From Lachnospiraceae bacterium (GTDB taxonomy: Bacteria; Bacillota_A; Clostridia; Lachnospirales; Lachnospiraceae), in assembly GCA_016291475.1 (NCBI GenBank), contig JAEEXJ010000023.1, positions 1 to 35,051 on the forward strand: a DNA stretch of 35,051 bases, given 5' to 3'. A model generated the notes under the pieces. It was not told the origin of the DNA and did not search any database. It saw only the letters and a list, made by a program, of their open reading frames with translations. The position numbers were made by a program, and so were the translations under genes. Positions 1 through 9,255 of the stretch are shown one piece after another. Positions within the stretch are counted from its first letter, which is position 1. Each line of letters begins with the position of its first letter.

Positions 1-1404
1 ACAGTCACAAGATACGAACTTTCCCCCGAACAGGGCGTTAAGGTTGCGAGCATCACAAAGCTTGAAAATGATATCAAGCTTAATCTTGCAGCTTCGGATA
101 TCCGTATAGAAGCACCCATCCCCGGAAAGGCAGCAATAGGCATAGAGGTTCCAAACAAGGAGAACAGCACCGTTTCGATCCGTGAGCTTATTGAAAGTCC
201 GGAATTCAAGAAGCAGGCTTCAGGAATCACATTTGCAGTCGGCAAGGATATCTCCGGAGACTGCATAGTCACGGATATCTCCAAAATGCCTCACCTTCTT
301 ATCGCAGGTGCGACCGGTTCCGGTAAATCCGTCTGCATAAATACGCTCATCATGAGCATACTGTATAAATATAAACCCGAAGATATAAGGCTTATAATGA
401 TCGATCCAAAGATGGTCGAACTCGGTGTTTACAACGGGATCCCGCATCTTTTGATCCCTGTTGTTACAGACCCGAAGAAAGCCGCTGCTTCGCTTAACTG
501 GGCCGTTCTTGAGATGACGAACCGTTACCAGAAGTTTGCCGAGGCCCATGTCCGCGACCTGAAGGGCTATAACGCCTATGTCGAGGCTGAAAAGAAGAAG
601 CCGCAAAATAAGGCTTTGCTTGAGGAAGATCCCAAGAAATTCGACAAAATGCCTCAGGTTGTCATCATAGTGGACGAGCTTGCTGATCTTATGATGGTTG
701 CTCCGGGCGAGGTTGAAAATTCAATCATACGTCTGTCACAGCTTGCGCGCGCCGCAGGAATGCATCTTGTCATCGCAACGCAGAGACCTTCAGTCAATGT
801 CATTACAGGTCTTATCAAGGCAAATATGCCCAGCCGTATCGCTTTTGCGGTGTCCAGCGGTGTTGATTCAAGAACCATTCTTGATTCCGTAGGTGCGGAG
901 AAGCTTCTCGGTAAAGGAGACATGCTCTTTTATCCCCAGGGCAAAATGAGGCCCGAAAGACTTCAGGGCGCTTTTGTATCGGATGAAGAAGTATCCAAGG
1001 TTACCGGATATCTCAGAGGTATCAGCGCGGATCCCGCGTTCCATAATCCTCTTGAAGGTGCCGATGGAATTAATGATCTGAAGAAGACCATTATTGATAT
1101 TGAAGCAGGTAACGAATCCGTTGTTTCCAATAATTCTTCTTCATCGTCTTCGTCGGGTTCATCATCCGTATTCGGAGATGAGCTTTTACCCGAAGCCGGA
1201 AGATACATTATCAGAAGCGGTAAAGCTTCTATAGGTTATCTTCAGAGAATTCTCAAGATAGGATTTAACCGCGCCGCCAGAATCATGGATATGCTTGCGG
1301 ATTACAGCGTGGTAGGTCCCGAGCAGGGAACAAAACCCAGAGAGATTCTGATGACTGAAGAGATGTTTGAAGCATTTCTGGCATCACAGGAAAAATCAGA
1401 ATAA
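1..1404 (+). CDS. ftsK: DNA translocase FtsK/SpoIIIE, C-terminal part (5' end outside window)
   Basis: This is a hexameric ATP-driven DNA pump that moves chromosomal DNA through the division or sporulation septum. The frame is open from the first base, so the membrane-anchored N-terminus lies upstream of the window. The visible 467 residues contain the end of the alpha domain ([15 protein letters not shown] is the usual entry motif), Walker A GATGSGKS at window residues 103-110, Walker [14 protein letters not shown], then the RecA-like core with [13 protein letters not shown] serine-only linker of about 20 residues (around nt 1117-1175) leads to the winged-helix gamma domain ([22 protein letters not shown]), which reads polar guide sequences on DNA. 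Family assignment is certain. FtsK and SpoIIIE cannot be told apart from this fragment. The next gene starts 24 nt after the stop, so co-transcription is possible. Confidence 0.96.
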   Translation, partial: TVTRYELSPEQGVKVASITKLENDIKLNLAASDIRIEAPIPGKAAIGIEVPNKENSTVSIRELIESPEFKKQASGITFAVGKDISGDCIVTDISKMPHLLIAGATGSGKSVCINTLIMSILYKYKPEDIRLIMIDPKMVELGVYNGIPHLLIPVVTDPKKAAASLNWAVLEMTNRYQKFAEAHVRDLKGYNAYVEAEKKKPQNKALLEEDPKKFDKMPQVVIIVDELADLMMVAPGEVENSIIRLSQLARAAGMHLVIATQRPSVNVITGLIKANMPSRIAFAVSSGVDSRTILDSVGAEKLLGKGDMLFYPQGKMRPERLQGAFVSDEEVSKVTGYLRGISADPAFHNPLEGADGINDLKKTIIDIEAGNESVVSNNSSSSSSSGSSSVFGDELLPEAGRYIIRSGKASIGYLQRILKIGFNRAARIMDMLADYSVVGPEQGTKPREILMTEEMFEAFLASQEKSE

Positions 1405-1428
1405 ATATATTTGAGGCAGGATGAAAAA

Positions 1429-3099
1429 ATGAGATCAGATATCGAAATTGCACAGAGCTGCGAAATGCTCCCCATTACAGAGGTTGCTTCCAGAGCAGGG
1501 ATAGATCCCGAATCTCTGGAACTTTACGGTAAGTACAAAGCAAAGCTTACCGATGAGAGCCTTAAGGAGATCGCATCCAATAAAAACGGAAAACTTATTC
1601 TCGTAACAGCAATCAATCCCACTCCCGCAGGAGAGGGTAAGACCACTGTTACCGTAGGACTCGGAGAAGCATTTGCCAAGCTGAATAAAAAAGCAATCAT
1701 AGCTCTCAGAGAGCCTTCACTCGGACCTTGTTTCGGAATAAAGGGTGGTGCTGCAGGCGGCGGAATGGCACAGGTTGTACCCATGGAAGATCTTAACCTT
1801 CATTTCACGGGTGATTTCCATGCAATAACCGCTGCAAATAACCTTCTTGCCGCACTTCTTGATAATCATATCCAGCAGGGCAATGTGAAGAGAATCGATT
1901 CCAGAAGCGTAGTATGGAAGAGATGTATGGATATGAACGACAGGGCTCTCAGAAATATCGTTGTCGGCCTTGGTTCCAAGTCGGACGGTTTCGTTAGAGA
2001 AGATCATTTTGTAATTACCGTTGCTTCCGAGATCATGGCAGTCCTTTGCCTTGCTGAGGATCTTAAGGATCTCAAAGCAAGACTTTCCAGAATAATCGTA
2101 GCTTATGATCTTGACGGAAATCCCGTTACCGCAGGAGATATTCAGGCAGTCGGAGCAATGACCGCACTTCTCAAGGATGCCATCAGACCCAATCTGATCC
2201 AGACTCTTGAGCATACACCTGCAATCGTGCACGGCGGACCTTTTGCAAACATTGCTCACGGATGTAATTCCGTTATCGCTACCAGAACCGCTCTTAAACT
2301 TGCAGATTATTGCATCACCGAGGCAGGATTCGGAGCAGATCTCGGAGCTGAGAAGTTCTTTGATATCAAGTGCAGACAGGCAGGCCTTAAGCCTGATGCG
2401 GTAGTTCTCGTTGCAACCGTAAGAGCGCTTAAGTATAACGGCGGAGTTCCCAAGGATCAACTTTCAAATGAAAATCTTGATGCTCTGAAATCCGGTATCG
2501 AGAATCTCGGAAAGCATATCGAGAATATCCAGTCCTACGGACTTCCTGTTGTCGTCGCTCTCAATGCATTTGTATCCGATACCGATGCCGAGATCGCATT
2601 TATCAAAGAGTATTGCGAGAGTAAGAACTGCCGTATGTCCGTTGCCAGAGTATGGGAAAAGGGCGGAGAAGGCGGATGCGAGCTTGCTCAGATGGTCATC
2701 GAAGAGGCAGAGAGCGGAAAAGCATCATTTAAGCCTATTTATGCTGATGAGCTCTCCATCACCGAGAAGATCGAGACCGTTGCAAAGAATATTTACGGAG
2801 CTGCGGATGTTTCCATAGCTTCATCAGCTGCAAAGCAGATCAAGAAGATCGAAGAGATGGGATTCGGAAATCTTCCCGTATGTATGGCTAAGACACAGTA
2901 CAGCCTGTCGGATGATCCTAATCTCCTTGGTCGTCCTTCTGGATTTACTCTTAACGTAAGAGAAGTATATGTAAGTGCAGGCGCAGGATTTGTGGTTGTA
3001 CTTACCGGAAATATCATGACTATGCCCGGACTTTCCAAGTCACCCGCTGCATATAAGATTGATGTGGATGATGACGGAAAAATCACAGGATTGTTCTAA
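1429..3099 (+). CDS. fhs: Formate-tetrahydrofolate ligase
   Basis: The enzyme makes 10-formyl-THF from formate, THF and ATP in the cytoplasm, the entry step of the folate one-carbon pathway in anaerobes. The product is about 556 residues, the standard family length. Visible signatures are the nucleotide-binding [17 protein letters not shown] and the conserved [18 protein letters not shown] stretch followed by [16 protein letters not shown]. An upstream in-frame TTG at 1411 would add six residues. I prefer the ATG at 1429 because [16 protein letters not shown] matches the family N-terminus and a purine-rich GAGGCAGG lies just upstream. It is 24 nt before folD, the enzyme that uses its product, and is almost certainly in the same transcript. 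Confidence 0.97.
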   Translation: MRSDIEIAQSCEMLPITEVASRAGIDPESLELYGKYKAKLTDESLKEIASNKNGKLILVTAINPTPAGEGKTTVTVGLGEAFAKLNKKAIIALREPSLGPCFGIKGGAAGGGMAQVVPMEDLNLHFTGDFHAITAANNLLAALLDNHIQQGNVKRIDSRSVVWKRCMDMNDRALRNIVVGLGSKSDGFVREDHFVITVASEIMAVLCLAEDLKDLKARLSRIIVAYDLDGNPVTAGDIQAVGAMTALLKDAIRPNLIQTLEHTPAIVHGGPFANIAHGCNSVIATRTALKLADYCITEAGFGADLGAEKFFDIKCRQAGLKPDAVVLVATVRALKYNGGVPKDQLSNENLDALKSGIENLGKHIENIQSYGLPVVVALNAFVSDTDAEIAFIKEYCESKNCRMSVARVWEKGGEGGCELAQMVIEEAESGKASFKPIYADELSITEKIETVAKNIYGAADVSIASSAAKQIKKIEEMGFGNLPVCMAKTQYSLSDDPNLLGRPSGFTLNVREVYVSAGAGFVVVLTGNIMTMPGLSKSPAAYKIDVDDDGKITGLF

Positions 3100-3123
3100 A
3101 GCACCGAAAACAGAGGTAATGAA

Positions 3124-3963
3124 ATGGCACAGATTATAGACGGAAAAGCAATATCACAGGCAGTAAAGGATGAGATCAAAGCCCGCACCGCTCAGCTTCT
3201 TGCACAAGGTATAACCGCTACTCTTGCGGTAATTCTTGTAGGCGAAGATCCCGCATCCCAGGTATATGTAAAGAACAAAAAGAAAGCCTGCGAATATTGC
3301 GGAATAAGATCCCTATCTTATGAACTTCCCGCAGATACCACCGAGGAAAAGCTTCTTGAGCTGATCGAAGAGCTTAATGCCAGAGAAGATGTTAACGGAA
3401 TTCTTGTTCAGCTTCCTCTTCCCAAGGGAATAGATGAGGACAGAGTTCTTGATGCCATTTCACCCGATAAGGATGTTGACGGATTCCATCCCGTCAATGT
3501 AGGTAAACTCTCGATCGGAAAGAAAGGCTTTGTAAGCTGCACACCCGCAGGTGTCATTCAGCTTCTCAAGCGTTCCGGAATCGAGATCTCCGGAAAAGAA
3601 TGCGTTGTTGTGGGCCGCAGCAATATTGTAGGAAAGCCCATGAGCATGCTTCTCCTTAGAGAGAACGGAACCGTTACGGTTTGTCATTCCCGCACCAAGG
3701 ATCTCAAAGAAGTAACAAAGCGTGCGGATATACTTGTAGTAGCCATAGGAAAGCCTAAGTTTATCGATGCTTCCTATGTGCGTGAGGGGGCAGTAGTTAT
3801 TGATGTAGGCATTCACAGACAGGAGGACGGAAAGCTCTGCGGTGATGTAGATTACGCATCCGTAGAACCTATTGCTTCCGCCATCACTCCGGTTCCCGGC
3901 GGTGTAGGACCCATGACCATCGCAATGCTTATGTACAATTGTCTGGCATCTGTAGACGCGTAA
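3124..3963 (+). CDS. folD: Bifunctional methylenetetrahydrofolate dehydrogenase/methenyltetrahydrofolate cyclohydrolase
   Basis: FolD interconverts 10-formyl-THF, methenyl-THF and methylene-THF with NADP(H). At 279 residues it has the normal length. Family motifs are visible in order: the catalytic YVKNKKKACEYCGI segment (Lys of YxxxK), VQLPLPKGID, SPDKDVDGFHPVNVGKL, the Rossmann signature VVVGRSNIVGKPM, and the C-terminal AITPVPGGVGPMTIAMLM. An AGAGGT ribosome-binding site precedes the ATG. It follows fhs directly, so the pair converts formate to methylene-THF. The Nfn genes two positions downstream could balance the NADPH involved (inference). Confidence 0.97.
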   Translation: MAQIIDGKAISQAVKDEIKARTAQLLAQGITATLAVILVGEDPASQVYVKNKKKACEYCGIRSLSYELPADTTEEKLLELIEELNAREDVNGILVQLPLPKGIDEDRVLDAISPDKDVDGFHPVNVGKLSIGKKGFVSCTPAGVIQLLKRSGIEISGKECVVVGRSNIVGKPMSMLLLRENGTVTVCHSRTKDLKEVTKRADILVVAIGKPKFIDASYVREGAVVIDVGIHRQEDGKLCGDVDYASVEPIASAITPVPGGVGPMTIAMLMYNCLASVDA

Positions 3964-3981
3964 ATTACGGAGTCCCATAAA

Positions 3982-5139
3982 ATGAAATGTGCAATATGCG
4001 GAGCTGAGATTCCCGAGGGATCACTCTACTGCGAAAAATGCGGTAAAGATGTTCATCTGGTACCCGACTTTACGGAATTTGCCGTAAATAAAGCCGAAGA
4101 GACAGTGAAGAGCATTGTCAGTGAATTCGATGACGATGATACTGATTTCGGAAGGTCTCCCGAAGGCGCCAATGACGAAAGACCCGTCAGGAAAATAGAA
4201 AGCTCTAAAGAACCCCAACATAAATACGGCTGGCTCAAATTCGCACTCCTTGCGGCATCCGTTGTAGTGCTTGCCATGGTGTCTCTGGGATTTATTAACA
4301 GGTATTCGGATACCGAGTATCTGCTGGAATCTGCCAGAAATCATGCCGAAGCAGGAGACAGAGCCAAGGCAAAGGCGATTTTGGAAGCTCTCGAAGTCAA
4401 AGACAGTGATGATGTGGATGTTCTGCTTTATCTTGCGGAACTATACAAAGAAGATGAAGAATACATTAAGTACGAAAATCTTCTTCTTCAGATAATCGGT
4501 CTGAGTTTTGCCACCTCAGAACAAAATGCTGCAGCGTATGAAAAGCTTCTCGCCATTTATTATCAGAATGAAGATTATGTATCGATGGCGGATATCCTCT
4601 ATACCTGCAATAACGTAGAGATCAAGGAACAGTTCGTCGAGTTTTGTCTTATGATTCCGGAGTTTTCTTTGGAGAGCGGATATTACGGAACAGACCAGAT
4701 CCTGAAGATCACGGTACCCGGTAATGCGAGGATCTACTATACGCTTGATGGAAGTGATCCCGACGAAAACAGTGACGAATACCTTGTTCCGCTTCTTCTT
4801 ACAAAAGGCGAATATGACATCAGGGTATGTGCGGTTAATGCATACGGTGTCATTAGTCCGGTTACCGAAGGCACTTTTGTAATAGAGTCCGAAGCTGAAT
4901 ATCAGACCATATCACCCGTTCAGGGGCAGAATGTGATCGATGAAAATAATAACGGAATTCCCGATGCGGATGAATTTGAACTGCTCATCCCCGGAGGAAT
5001 ATCGGGATATACCGATGACGGTGATGTAATCCTGTCGGACGGAACCAGGATATCACCCCAAGACCTGGCTGCATGGATACTGGCAAACACTCAGCAGCCC
5101 GAGCCGGTTCCCGAACCGGTACCCACAGAAGAAAATTAA
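3982..5139 (+). CDS. Zinc-ribbon membrane protein with TPR-like repeats and chitobiase C-terminal domain
   Basis: The function is not known. The 385-residue protein begins with a small zinc ribbon (C3xxC6 ... C17xxC20), then an acidic linker, and one membrane segment at about residues 83-105 (WLKFALLAASVVVLAMVSLG). The outer part holds helical TPR-like repeats (about 110-220: ARNHAEAGDRAKAKAIL, LLYLAELYKEDEEYIKY) and a chitobiase/beta-hexosaminidase C-terminal-type beta domain (about 228-300) with the hallmark IYYTLDGSDP. A single EF-hand/dockerin-like calcium loop (DENNNGIPDADE) follows, then a Pro/Glu tail (PEPVPEPVP). The layout predicts a cytoplasmic zinc finger and an extracellular carbohydrate- or protein-binding part. 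It lies 18 nt after folD and is probably in that operon, but no link to folate metabolism is evident. Confidence 0.75.
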   Translation: MKCAICGAEIPEGSLYCEKCGKDVHLVPDFTEFAVNKAEETVKSIVSEFDDDDTDFGRSPEGANDERPVRKIESSKEPQHKYGWLKFALLAASVVVLAMVSLGFINRYSDTEYLLESARNHAEAGDRAKAKAILEALEVKDSDDVDVLLYLAELYKEDEEYIKYENLLLQIIGLSFATSEQNAAAYEKLLAIYYQNEDYVSMADILYTCNNVEIKEQFVEFCLMIPEFSLESGYYGTDQILKITVPGNARIYYTLDGSDPDENSDEYLVPLLLTKGEYDIRVCAVNAYGVISPVTEGTFVIESEAEYQTISPVQGQNVIDENNNGIPDADEFELLIPGGISGYTDDGDVILSDGTRISPQDLAAWILANTQQPEPVPEPVPTEEN

Positions 5140-5180
5140 AGATCTACTCAATATATATTTACTAGGGAAAGGGAAATGAA

Positions 5181-6056
5181 ATGTACAAGATCTTAAGCAA
5201 ATGTTATCTTACCGACAACATTATCAAAATGGAGGTTGAGGCTAAGAGAACTGCAGACAGCTGTCTGCCCGGTCAGTTTGTTATAGTCAGAGCGTCTGAG
5301 GACGGAGAGAGAATACCTCTTACCATTTGTGACTATAACAGAGAGAAGGGTACCATCGTACTCGTATTCCAGGTAGTCGGTGCATCAACAGCCGTTATGG
5401 CTAAGCTTGAAGAGGGCGATTCCTTCCGGGATATCGTAGGTCCTTTAGGCAAACCTTCAGAACTTTGTGAGATGGATATCGAGGAACTTAAGAAGCTTAA
5501 GATAGTCTTTATTGCAGGCGGTGTAGGAACCGCGCCTGTTTATCCCCAGGTAAAATGGCTCAAGGAGCAGGGAATCGCTTCCGATGTTATCATCGGTGCA
5601 AGAAACAAGGATCTTGTTATCCTTGAGGACGATTTTAAATCGGTATCGGACAATGTTTATGTTACCACCGATGACGGATCATACGGAAGAAACGGTAATG
5701 TATGCGTATGTCTCCAGTCACTCATCGATGAAGGCAAGACTTACGACAAGTGTGTCGCTATCGGTCCCCTCATCATGATGAAATTTGCGGTAAATCTTAC
5801 CAAGCAGCTTAATATTCCCACTATCGTTTCCATGAACCCCATCATGGTAGACGGAACCGGAATGTGCGGAGCTTGCCGTGTACATGTAGGCGATGAGATC
5901 AAATTTGCCTGCATTGATGGTCCCGAGTTTGACGGATGGCTCGTTAATTTCGATGAGTCCATGAGACGTCAGACAATGTACAAGACCGAAGAGGGCAGAA
6001 AGATGCTCGAACTTCAGGAAGGTGCAACACATCATGGCGGATGCGGCCATTGCTGA
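5181..6056 (+). CDS. nfnA: NADH-dependent ferredoxin:NADP+ oxidoreductase subunit A (Nfn small subunit; also called sulfide dehydrogenase subunit beta)
   Basis: NfnA is the FAD and [2Fe-2S] subunit of the electron-bifurcating NfnAB complex, which couples NADPH, NADH and reduced ferredoxin. The 291-residue protein has a ferredoxin-reductase-like beta-barrel (GQFVIVRASEDGERIPLTI), an NAD-binding half (FIAGGVGTAPVYPQVKWL), and the cluster motif MVDGTGMCGACRV with a further Cys in FACIDGPEFDG. That is one Asp and three Cys, as known for Thermotoga NfnA. The C-terminus carries a compact HHGGCGHC motif that could bind metal (inference). The start at 5181 is supported by AGGGAAAGGGA upstream. The nfnB gene follows after 47 nt, and the pairing makes Nfn more likely than a lone dihydroorotate dehydrogenase electron-transfer subunit. 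Confidence 0.88.
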   Translation: MYKILSKCYLTDNIIKMEVEAKRTADSCLPGQFVIVRASEDGERIPLTICDYNREKGTIVLVFQVVGASTAVMAKLEEGDSFRDIVGPLGKPSELCEMDIEELKKLKIVFIAGGVGTAPVYPQVKWLKEQGIASDVIIGARNKDLVILEDDFKSVSDNVYVTTDDGSYGRNGNVCVCLQSLIDEGKTYDKCVAIGPLIMMKFAVNLTKQLNIPTIVSMNPIMVDGTGMCGACRVHVGDEIKFACIDGPEFDGWLVNFDESMRRQTMYKTEEGRKMLELQEGATHHGGCGHC

Positions 6057-6103
6057 TCCGTACACGTAAACCGATTCTAAACCACCTTAAAGGAGATATA
6101 TAA

Positions 6104-7492
6104 ATGGAAGTCGATGTAATGAAGAAAGTTCCCGTAAGAGAGCAGGAGCCTCAGGTTAGAGCAAAGAATTTCGAAGAGGTCTGCTACGGATATACTCTTG
6201 AAGAAGCGCAGGCTGAAGCTTCAAGATGCTTAAATTGTAAGAACGCTCAGTGTATGAAGGGCTGCCCCGTATCCATCAACATTCCCGGATTCATTCAGCA
6301 GATCAAAGAAGGAAATATCGAAGAGGCATACAATATCATTTCTCAGTCCTCAGCACTTCCCGCAGTTTGCGGAAGAGTCTGCCCTCAGGAGACCCAGTGC
6401 GAAGGCAAGTGTATCAGAGGCATAAAGGGCGAAGCTGTTGCAATCGGTAAGCTTGAGAGATTTGTTGCCGATTATGCTATGGAGCATGGACTTAAGCCCA
6501 AGAAGGAGAAGGAATCCAACGGAATCAAGGTTGCCGTTATCGGTTCCGGCCCCAGCGGACTTACCTGCGCAGGTGATCTTGCAAAACTCGGTTATGACGT
6601 AACCATCTTCGAAGCACTTCATCAGGCAGGCGGAGTTCTTGTATACGGTATCCCCGAATTCAGACTCCCCAAAGAGAGAGTTGTTGCCAAAGAGATTGAG
6701 AACGTTAAAGCACTCGGTGTTAAGATCGAGACCAATGTCGTTGTAGGACGCAGCGTTACCATCGATGAGCTTATGGAAAAGGAAGGTTTCCGTGCGGTAT
6801 TCATCGGTTCCGGTGCAGGTCTTCCCAGATTCATGAACATACCCGGTGAGACACTTAACGGTGTTTTTTCCGCAAACGAGTATCTTACAAGAAGCAACCT
6901 TATGAAGTCCTTCCGTGAGGATTCAACCACTCCCATCATGAAGAGTAAGAAGGTTGCGGTTGTCGGCGGCGGAAACGTTGCTATGGACGCTGCCAGAACC
7001 GCGCTCAGACTCGGTGCCGAAGTACATATCGTTTACAGAAGAGGAGAAGAAGAGCTTCCCGCACGAGTTGAGGAAGTTCACCACGCTAAGGAAGAAGGGA
7101 TCATATTTGATCTTCTTACCAATCCCGTAGAGATCATCGGTGACGAAAACGGATGGGTAAAGGCTATCAAGTGCGTAAAGATGGAACTTGGTGAGCCTGA
7201 TGAATCCGGAAGAAGAAGCCCCGTAGAGGTTAAGGGATCGGAATTTGAGATCGATGTTGATACTGTTATCATGTCCCTCGGAACTTCACCCAATCCTCTT
7301 ATCTCAATGACCACCAAGGGTCTTGAGACCAATAAGAGAAAGTGTATCGTTGCCGAAGAGAATACCGGAAAGACTTCAAGAGAAGGAGTTTATGCCGGCG
7401 GTGATGCGGTTACCGGTGCAGCAACGGTAATCCTCGCAATGGGTGCCGGCAAAGAGGCAGCCAAGGCAATCGATGAGTTCATAAACGGATGA
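6104..7492 (+). CDS. nfnB: NADH-dependent ferredoxin:NADP+ oxidoreductase subunit B (glutamate synthase small-subunit-like)
   Basis: This is the large Nfn subunit, a relative of the glutamate synthase beta chain, carrying two [4Fe-4S] clusters and the bifurcating FAD. At 462 residues it has the expected size. The N-terminal cluster ligands are CLNCKNAQCMKGCP and CGRVCPQETQCEGKC. The FAD Rossmann fold is VAVIGSGPSGLTCAGDLAKL, and the NADP fold is VVGGGNVAMDAARTALRLGA with the downstream YRRGEEELPAR. AAAGGAGA lies at a good distance from the ATG. Databases often name such genes gltA or gltD, but no glutamate synthase large subunit is adjacent and nfnA is, so Nfn is the better call. NADPH/ferredoxin exchange would suit the FolD step encoded upstream. 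Confidence 0.9.
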   Translation: MEVDVMKKVPVREQEPQVRAKNFEEVCYGYTLEEAQAEASRCLNCKNAQCMKGCPVSINIPGFIQQIKEGNIEEAYNIISQSSALPAVCGRVCPQETQCEGKCIRGIKGEAVAIGKLERFVADYAMEHGLKPKKEKESNGIKVAVIGSGPSGLTCAGDLAKLGYDVTIFEALHQAGGVLVYGIPEFRLPKERVVAKEIENVKALGVKIETNVVVGRSVTIDELMEKEGFRAVFIGSGAGLPRFMNIPGETLNGVFSANEYLTRSNLMKSFREDSTTPIMKSKKVAVVGGGNVAMDAARTALRLGAEVHIVYRRGEEELPARVEEVHHAKEEGIIFDLLTNPVEIIGDENGWVKAIKCVKMELGEPDESGRRSPVEVKGSEFEIDVDTVIMSLGTSPNPLISMTTKGLETNKRKCIVAEENTGKTSREGVYAGGDAVTGAATVILAMGAGKEAAKAIDEFING

Positions 7493-7510
7493 TCTTTTAA
7501 GAGGAAAAAT

Positions 7511-8110
7511 ATGTCCGGATCTGAAAAAGAAAACAGCGAAAACTACGGATATGACGAGGAGGCGCCCTTAGCGCCTCCCGTTTCCGAAGTTAAGGATACC
7601 GATGAAGATGAGCTTTCATCCGGATTAAGAGCCCCTTATATACGCAATAATGAAAGGGCTTCGGATTACAAATCCACAGGATTGCTTCTTACGATCTTTG
7701 GAGGAGTCGGTATATTATTTGTTCTTTTGACCGTGATAGGTATAATTCCCGAATATCTCGGAAATCCCTATCTGTCATATGGTGTGCTTTTTGCGGTGTT
7801 CACGCTCTTTTTGGTAATGGGCATCATATCCATAAGAAGTGCGGGCATTTTTGAAAAGAAAGCAAAATCCGATCATACACTTGAAAAGCGGATCCTTGAT
7901 TTTGTCGGAAATGAGCTGGACTCTGCGGAAGTTGATGCACAGGCCGGTTTATCTGATTCAGACGAACCCGAGGTTCTGTATTTTAAACGTACTGATTGTC
8001 TTAAGAAGATAATAAGCAATAAGTTTGTAAACATCGATCCCGGTTTTCTCGACAACCTGATCGACGAGGAATTATACGATCAGATCTTTTCGGACAAAAC
8101 CAGAGAATAA
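7511..8110 (+). CDS. Hypothetical membrane protein with two transmembrane segments
   Basis: I do not recognise a named family. The 199-residue protein has an acidic, Ser/Glu-rich N-terminus of about 55 residues and two membrane helices (about 60-80, LLLTIFGGVGILFVLLTVIGII, and 88-108, YGVLFAVFTLFLVMGIISI). The C-terminal cytoplasmic part is charged (FKRTDCLKKIISNKFVNIDPGFLDNLIDEELYDQIF) and looks helical. The AAGAGGAAAAAT ribosome-binding region begins right after the nfnB stop. The next gene, rlmH, starts 3 nt after its stop, so it sits inside the operon. The 5' coding region contains a strong GC-rich hairpin, listed separately. Confidence 0.7.
   Translation: MSGSEKENSENYGYDEEAPLAPPVSEVKDTDEDELSSGLRAPYIRNNERASDYKSTGLLLTIFGGVGILFVLLTVIGIIPEYLGNPYLSYGVLFAVFTLFLVMGIISIRSAGIFEKKAKSDHTLEKRILDFVGNELDSAEVDAQAGLSDSDEPEVLYFKRTDCLKKIISNKFVNIDPGFLDNLIDEELYDQIFSDKTRE
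7558..7578 (+). other. GC-rich hairpin inside the start of the downstream gene
   Basis: GGAGGCGC and GCGCCTCC form a perfect 8-bp stem around a CCTTA loop, beginning 47 nt after the start codon of the membrane-protein gene. It is followed only by CGTTTCC, so it is a poor intrinsic terminator. It could still pause RNA polymerase or protect the 3' end of nfnB mRNA. The encoded residues (EEAPLAPP) are low in complexity, so coding constraint on the bases is weak. Confidence 0.5.
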
Positions 8111-8113
8111 TTC

Positions 8114-8590
8114 ATGAACATAAGTATTATCTGTGTGGGTAAGATAAAAGAATCATTCTACCGTGATGCTATCGCCGAGTATGCAAAACGGTTATCGGCA
8201 TATTGCACTTTTAAGATAATCGAAGTTGAAGATGAACCCGATACCGGATCTTCGGAAACGGTGATCGAGACTGCCAAGCAGAGAGAAGCCGAGCGTATAC
8301 TTAAGAATGTTAAACCCGGTATGCATGTGATCACTCTGGAGATCAAAGGTAAGAAATATTCATCAGAAACATTTTCGGAAATGCTCTCGGATCTTTTTGT
8401 ATCCGGGAAGAGTGATATTGCTTTTATTATCGGAGGATCCAACGGACTTGCGGGATGTGTATCCGACAGGGCTGATGCTAAAATATCCTTTTCCGATATG
8501 ACATTTCCACATCAGCTTATGAGAGTTATCCTGTCCGAGCAGATCTACAGAGCTTTCAGGATCATGCGCGGCGAACCTTATCATAAGTAA
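8114..8590 (+). CDS. rlmH: 23S rRNA (pseudouridine1915-N3)-methyltransferase RlmH
   Basis: RlmH methylates pseudouridine 1915 in helix 69 of 23S rRNA on assembled 70S ribosomes, using S-adenosylmethionine. At 158 residues it matches the SPOUT-class family in length. Visible motifs are the start MNISIICVGKIKESFY, the SAM-site loop FIIGGSNGL and the terminal LSEQIYRAFRIMRGEPYHK. The usual family form is IGGAxG, so Ser replaces Ala here. The gene begins 3 nt after the preceding stop and is followed by nth after 9 nt, consistent with one operon. Confidence 0.96.
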   Translation: MNISIICVGKIKESFYRDAIAEYAKRLSAYCTFKIIEVEDEPDTGSSETVIETAKQREAERILKNVKPGMHVITLEIKGKKYSSETFSEMLSDLFVSGKSDIAFIIGGSNGLAGCVSDRADAKISFSDMTFPHQLMRVILSEQIYRAFRIMRGEPYHK

Positions 8591-8599
8591 CAGGAAGAT

Positions 8600-9229
8600 A
8601 TGAAGAAAAAAGAACTGGCAGCCGAGGTTATAAAAAGGCTTAAAAAGGAATATCCGGATTCGGTATGTACTCTTGATGTCGAAGATGCCTGGCAGCTTCT
8701 TGTAAGTGTACGTCTGGCAGCTCAGTGTACGGATAAAAGAGTCAACGAAACAGTGCCTGCTCTTTTTGCCAAATATCCTTCGCCCGAAAAGCTTTCGAAA
8801 GCAAAGCTTTCCGATATTGAGGAAATTGTTCGTCCCTGCGGTCTTTTCAAGACCAAAGCACGCGATATCAAGGCTTGTATGACACAGCTTGTTGACCGGT
8901 TTGACGGCATCGTTCCCGATAATATGAAAGATCTCTTATCCCTTCCCGGCGTGGGAAGAAAGAGTGCGAATCTTATCTTAGGTGACATATACGGTCAGGA
9001 GTCCTATGTGTGTGATACGCATTGCATCAGACTCACAGGAAGGATAGGTATGTCGGACGGAAGCAAGGACCCCGTTAAGGTGGAAATGCAGCTCCGCAAA
9101 ATAGTACCTCCGGAAGAGTCAGGCGGTCTTTGTCACAGACTTGTGGATCACGGAAGAGCTGTCTGCAAAGCACAGTCCCCTCAGTGCGAAGCATGTTGTC
9201 TTAATGATATCTGTCGTAAGAAAATGTGA
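8600..9229 (+). CDS. nth: Endonuclease III (DNA glycosylase/AP lyase)
   Basis: Nth removes oxidised pyrimidines and cleaves abasic sites in base-excision repair. The 209-residue protein shows the helix-hairpin-helix LPGVGRKSANLIL with the catalytic lysine K121, the catalytic aspartate D139 in VCDTHC, and the C-terminal [4Fe-4S] loop C-x6-C-x2-C-x5-C (CKAQSPQCEACCLNDIC). These positions match E. coli K120 and D138 almost exactly. AGGAAGAT precedes the ATG. The next gene begins 26 nt downstream. Confidence 0.96.
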   Translation: MKKKELAAEVIKRLKKEYPDSVCTLDVEDAWQLLVSVRLAAQCTDKRVNETVPALFAKYPSPEKLSKAKLSDIEEIVRPCGLFKTKARDIKACMTQLVDRFDGIVPDNMKDLLSLPGVGRKSANLILGDIYGQESYVCDTHCIRLTGRIGMSDGSKDPVKVEMQLRKIVPPEESGGLCHRLVDHGRAVCKAQSPQCEACCLNDICRKKM

Positions 9230-9255
9230 TCTTTTTACGAAAGGAGTTTATCTTT

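Noticed and set aside
1411..1428. TTG start for fhs six codons upstream
   Set aside because: It overlaps the purine-rich ribosome-binding region and the ATG at 1429 matches the family N-terminus.
1717..2460. Long open frame of 247 codons on the - strand
   Set aside because: It lies wholly antisense to fhs, which is a certain gene, and its translation has no family features. It is a codon-bias shadow.
5101..5122. Inverted repeat CCGGTTCCCGAACCGG at the 3' end of the zinc-ribbon gene
   Set aside because: It arises from the repeated codons of the PEPVPEPVP tail, has too small a loop and no T-tract, so I do not call a terminator.
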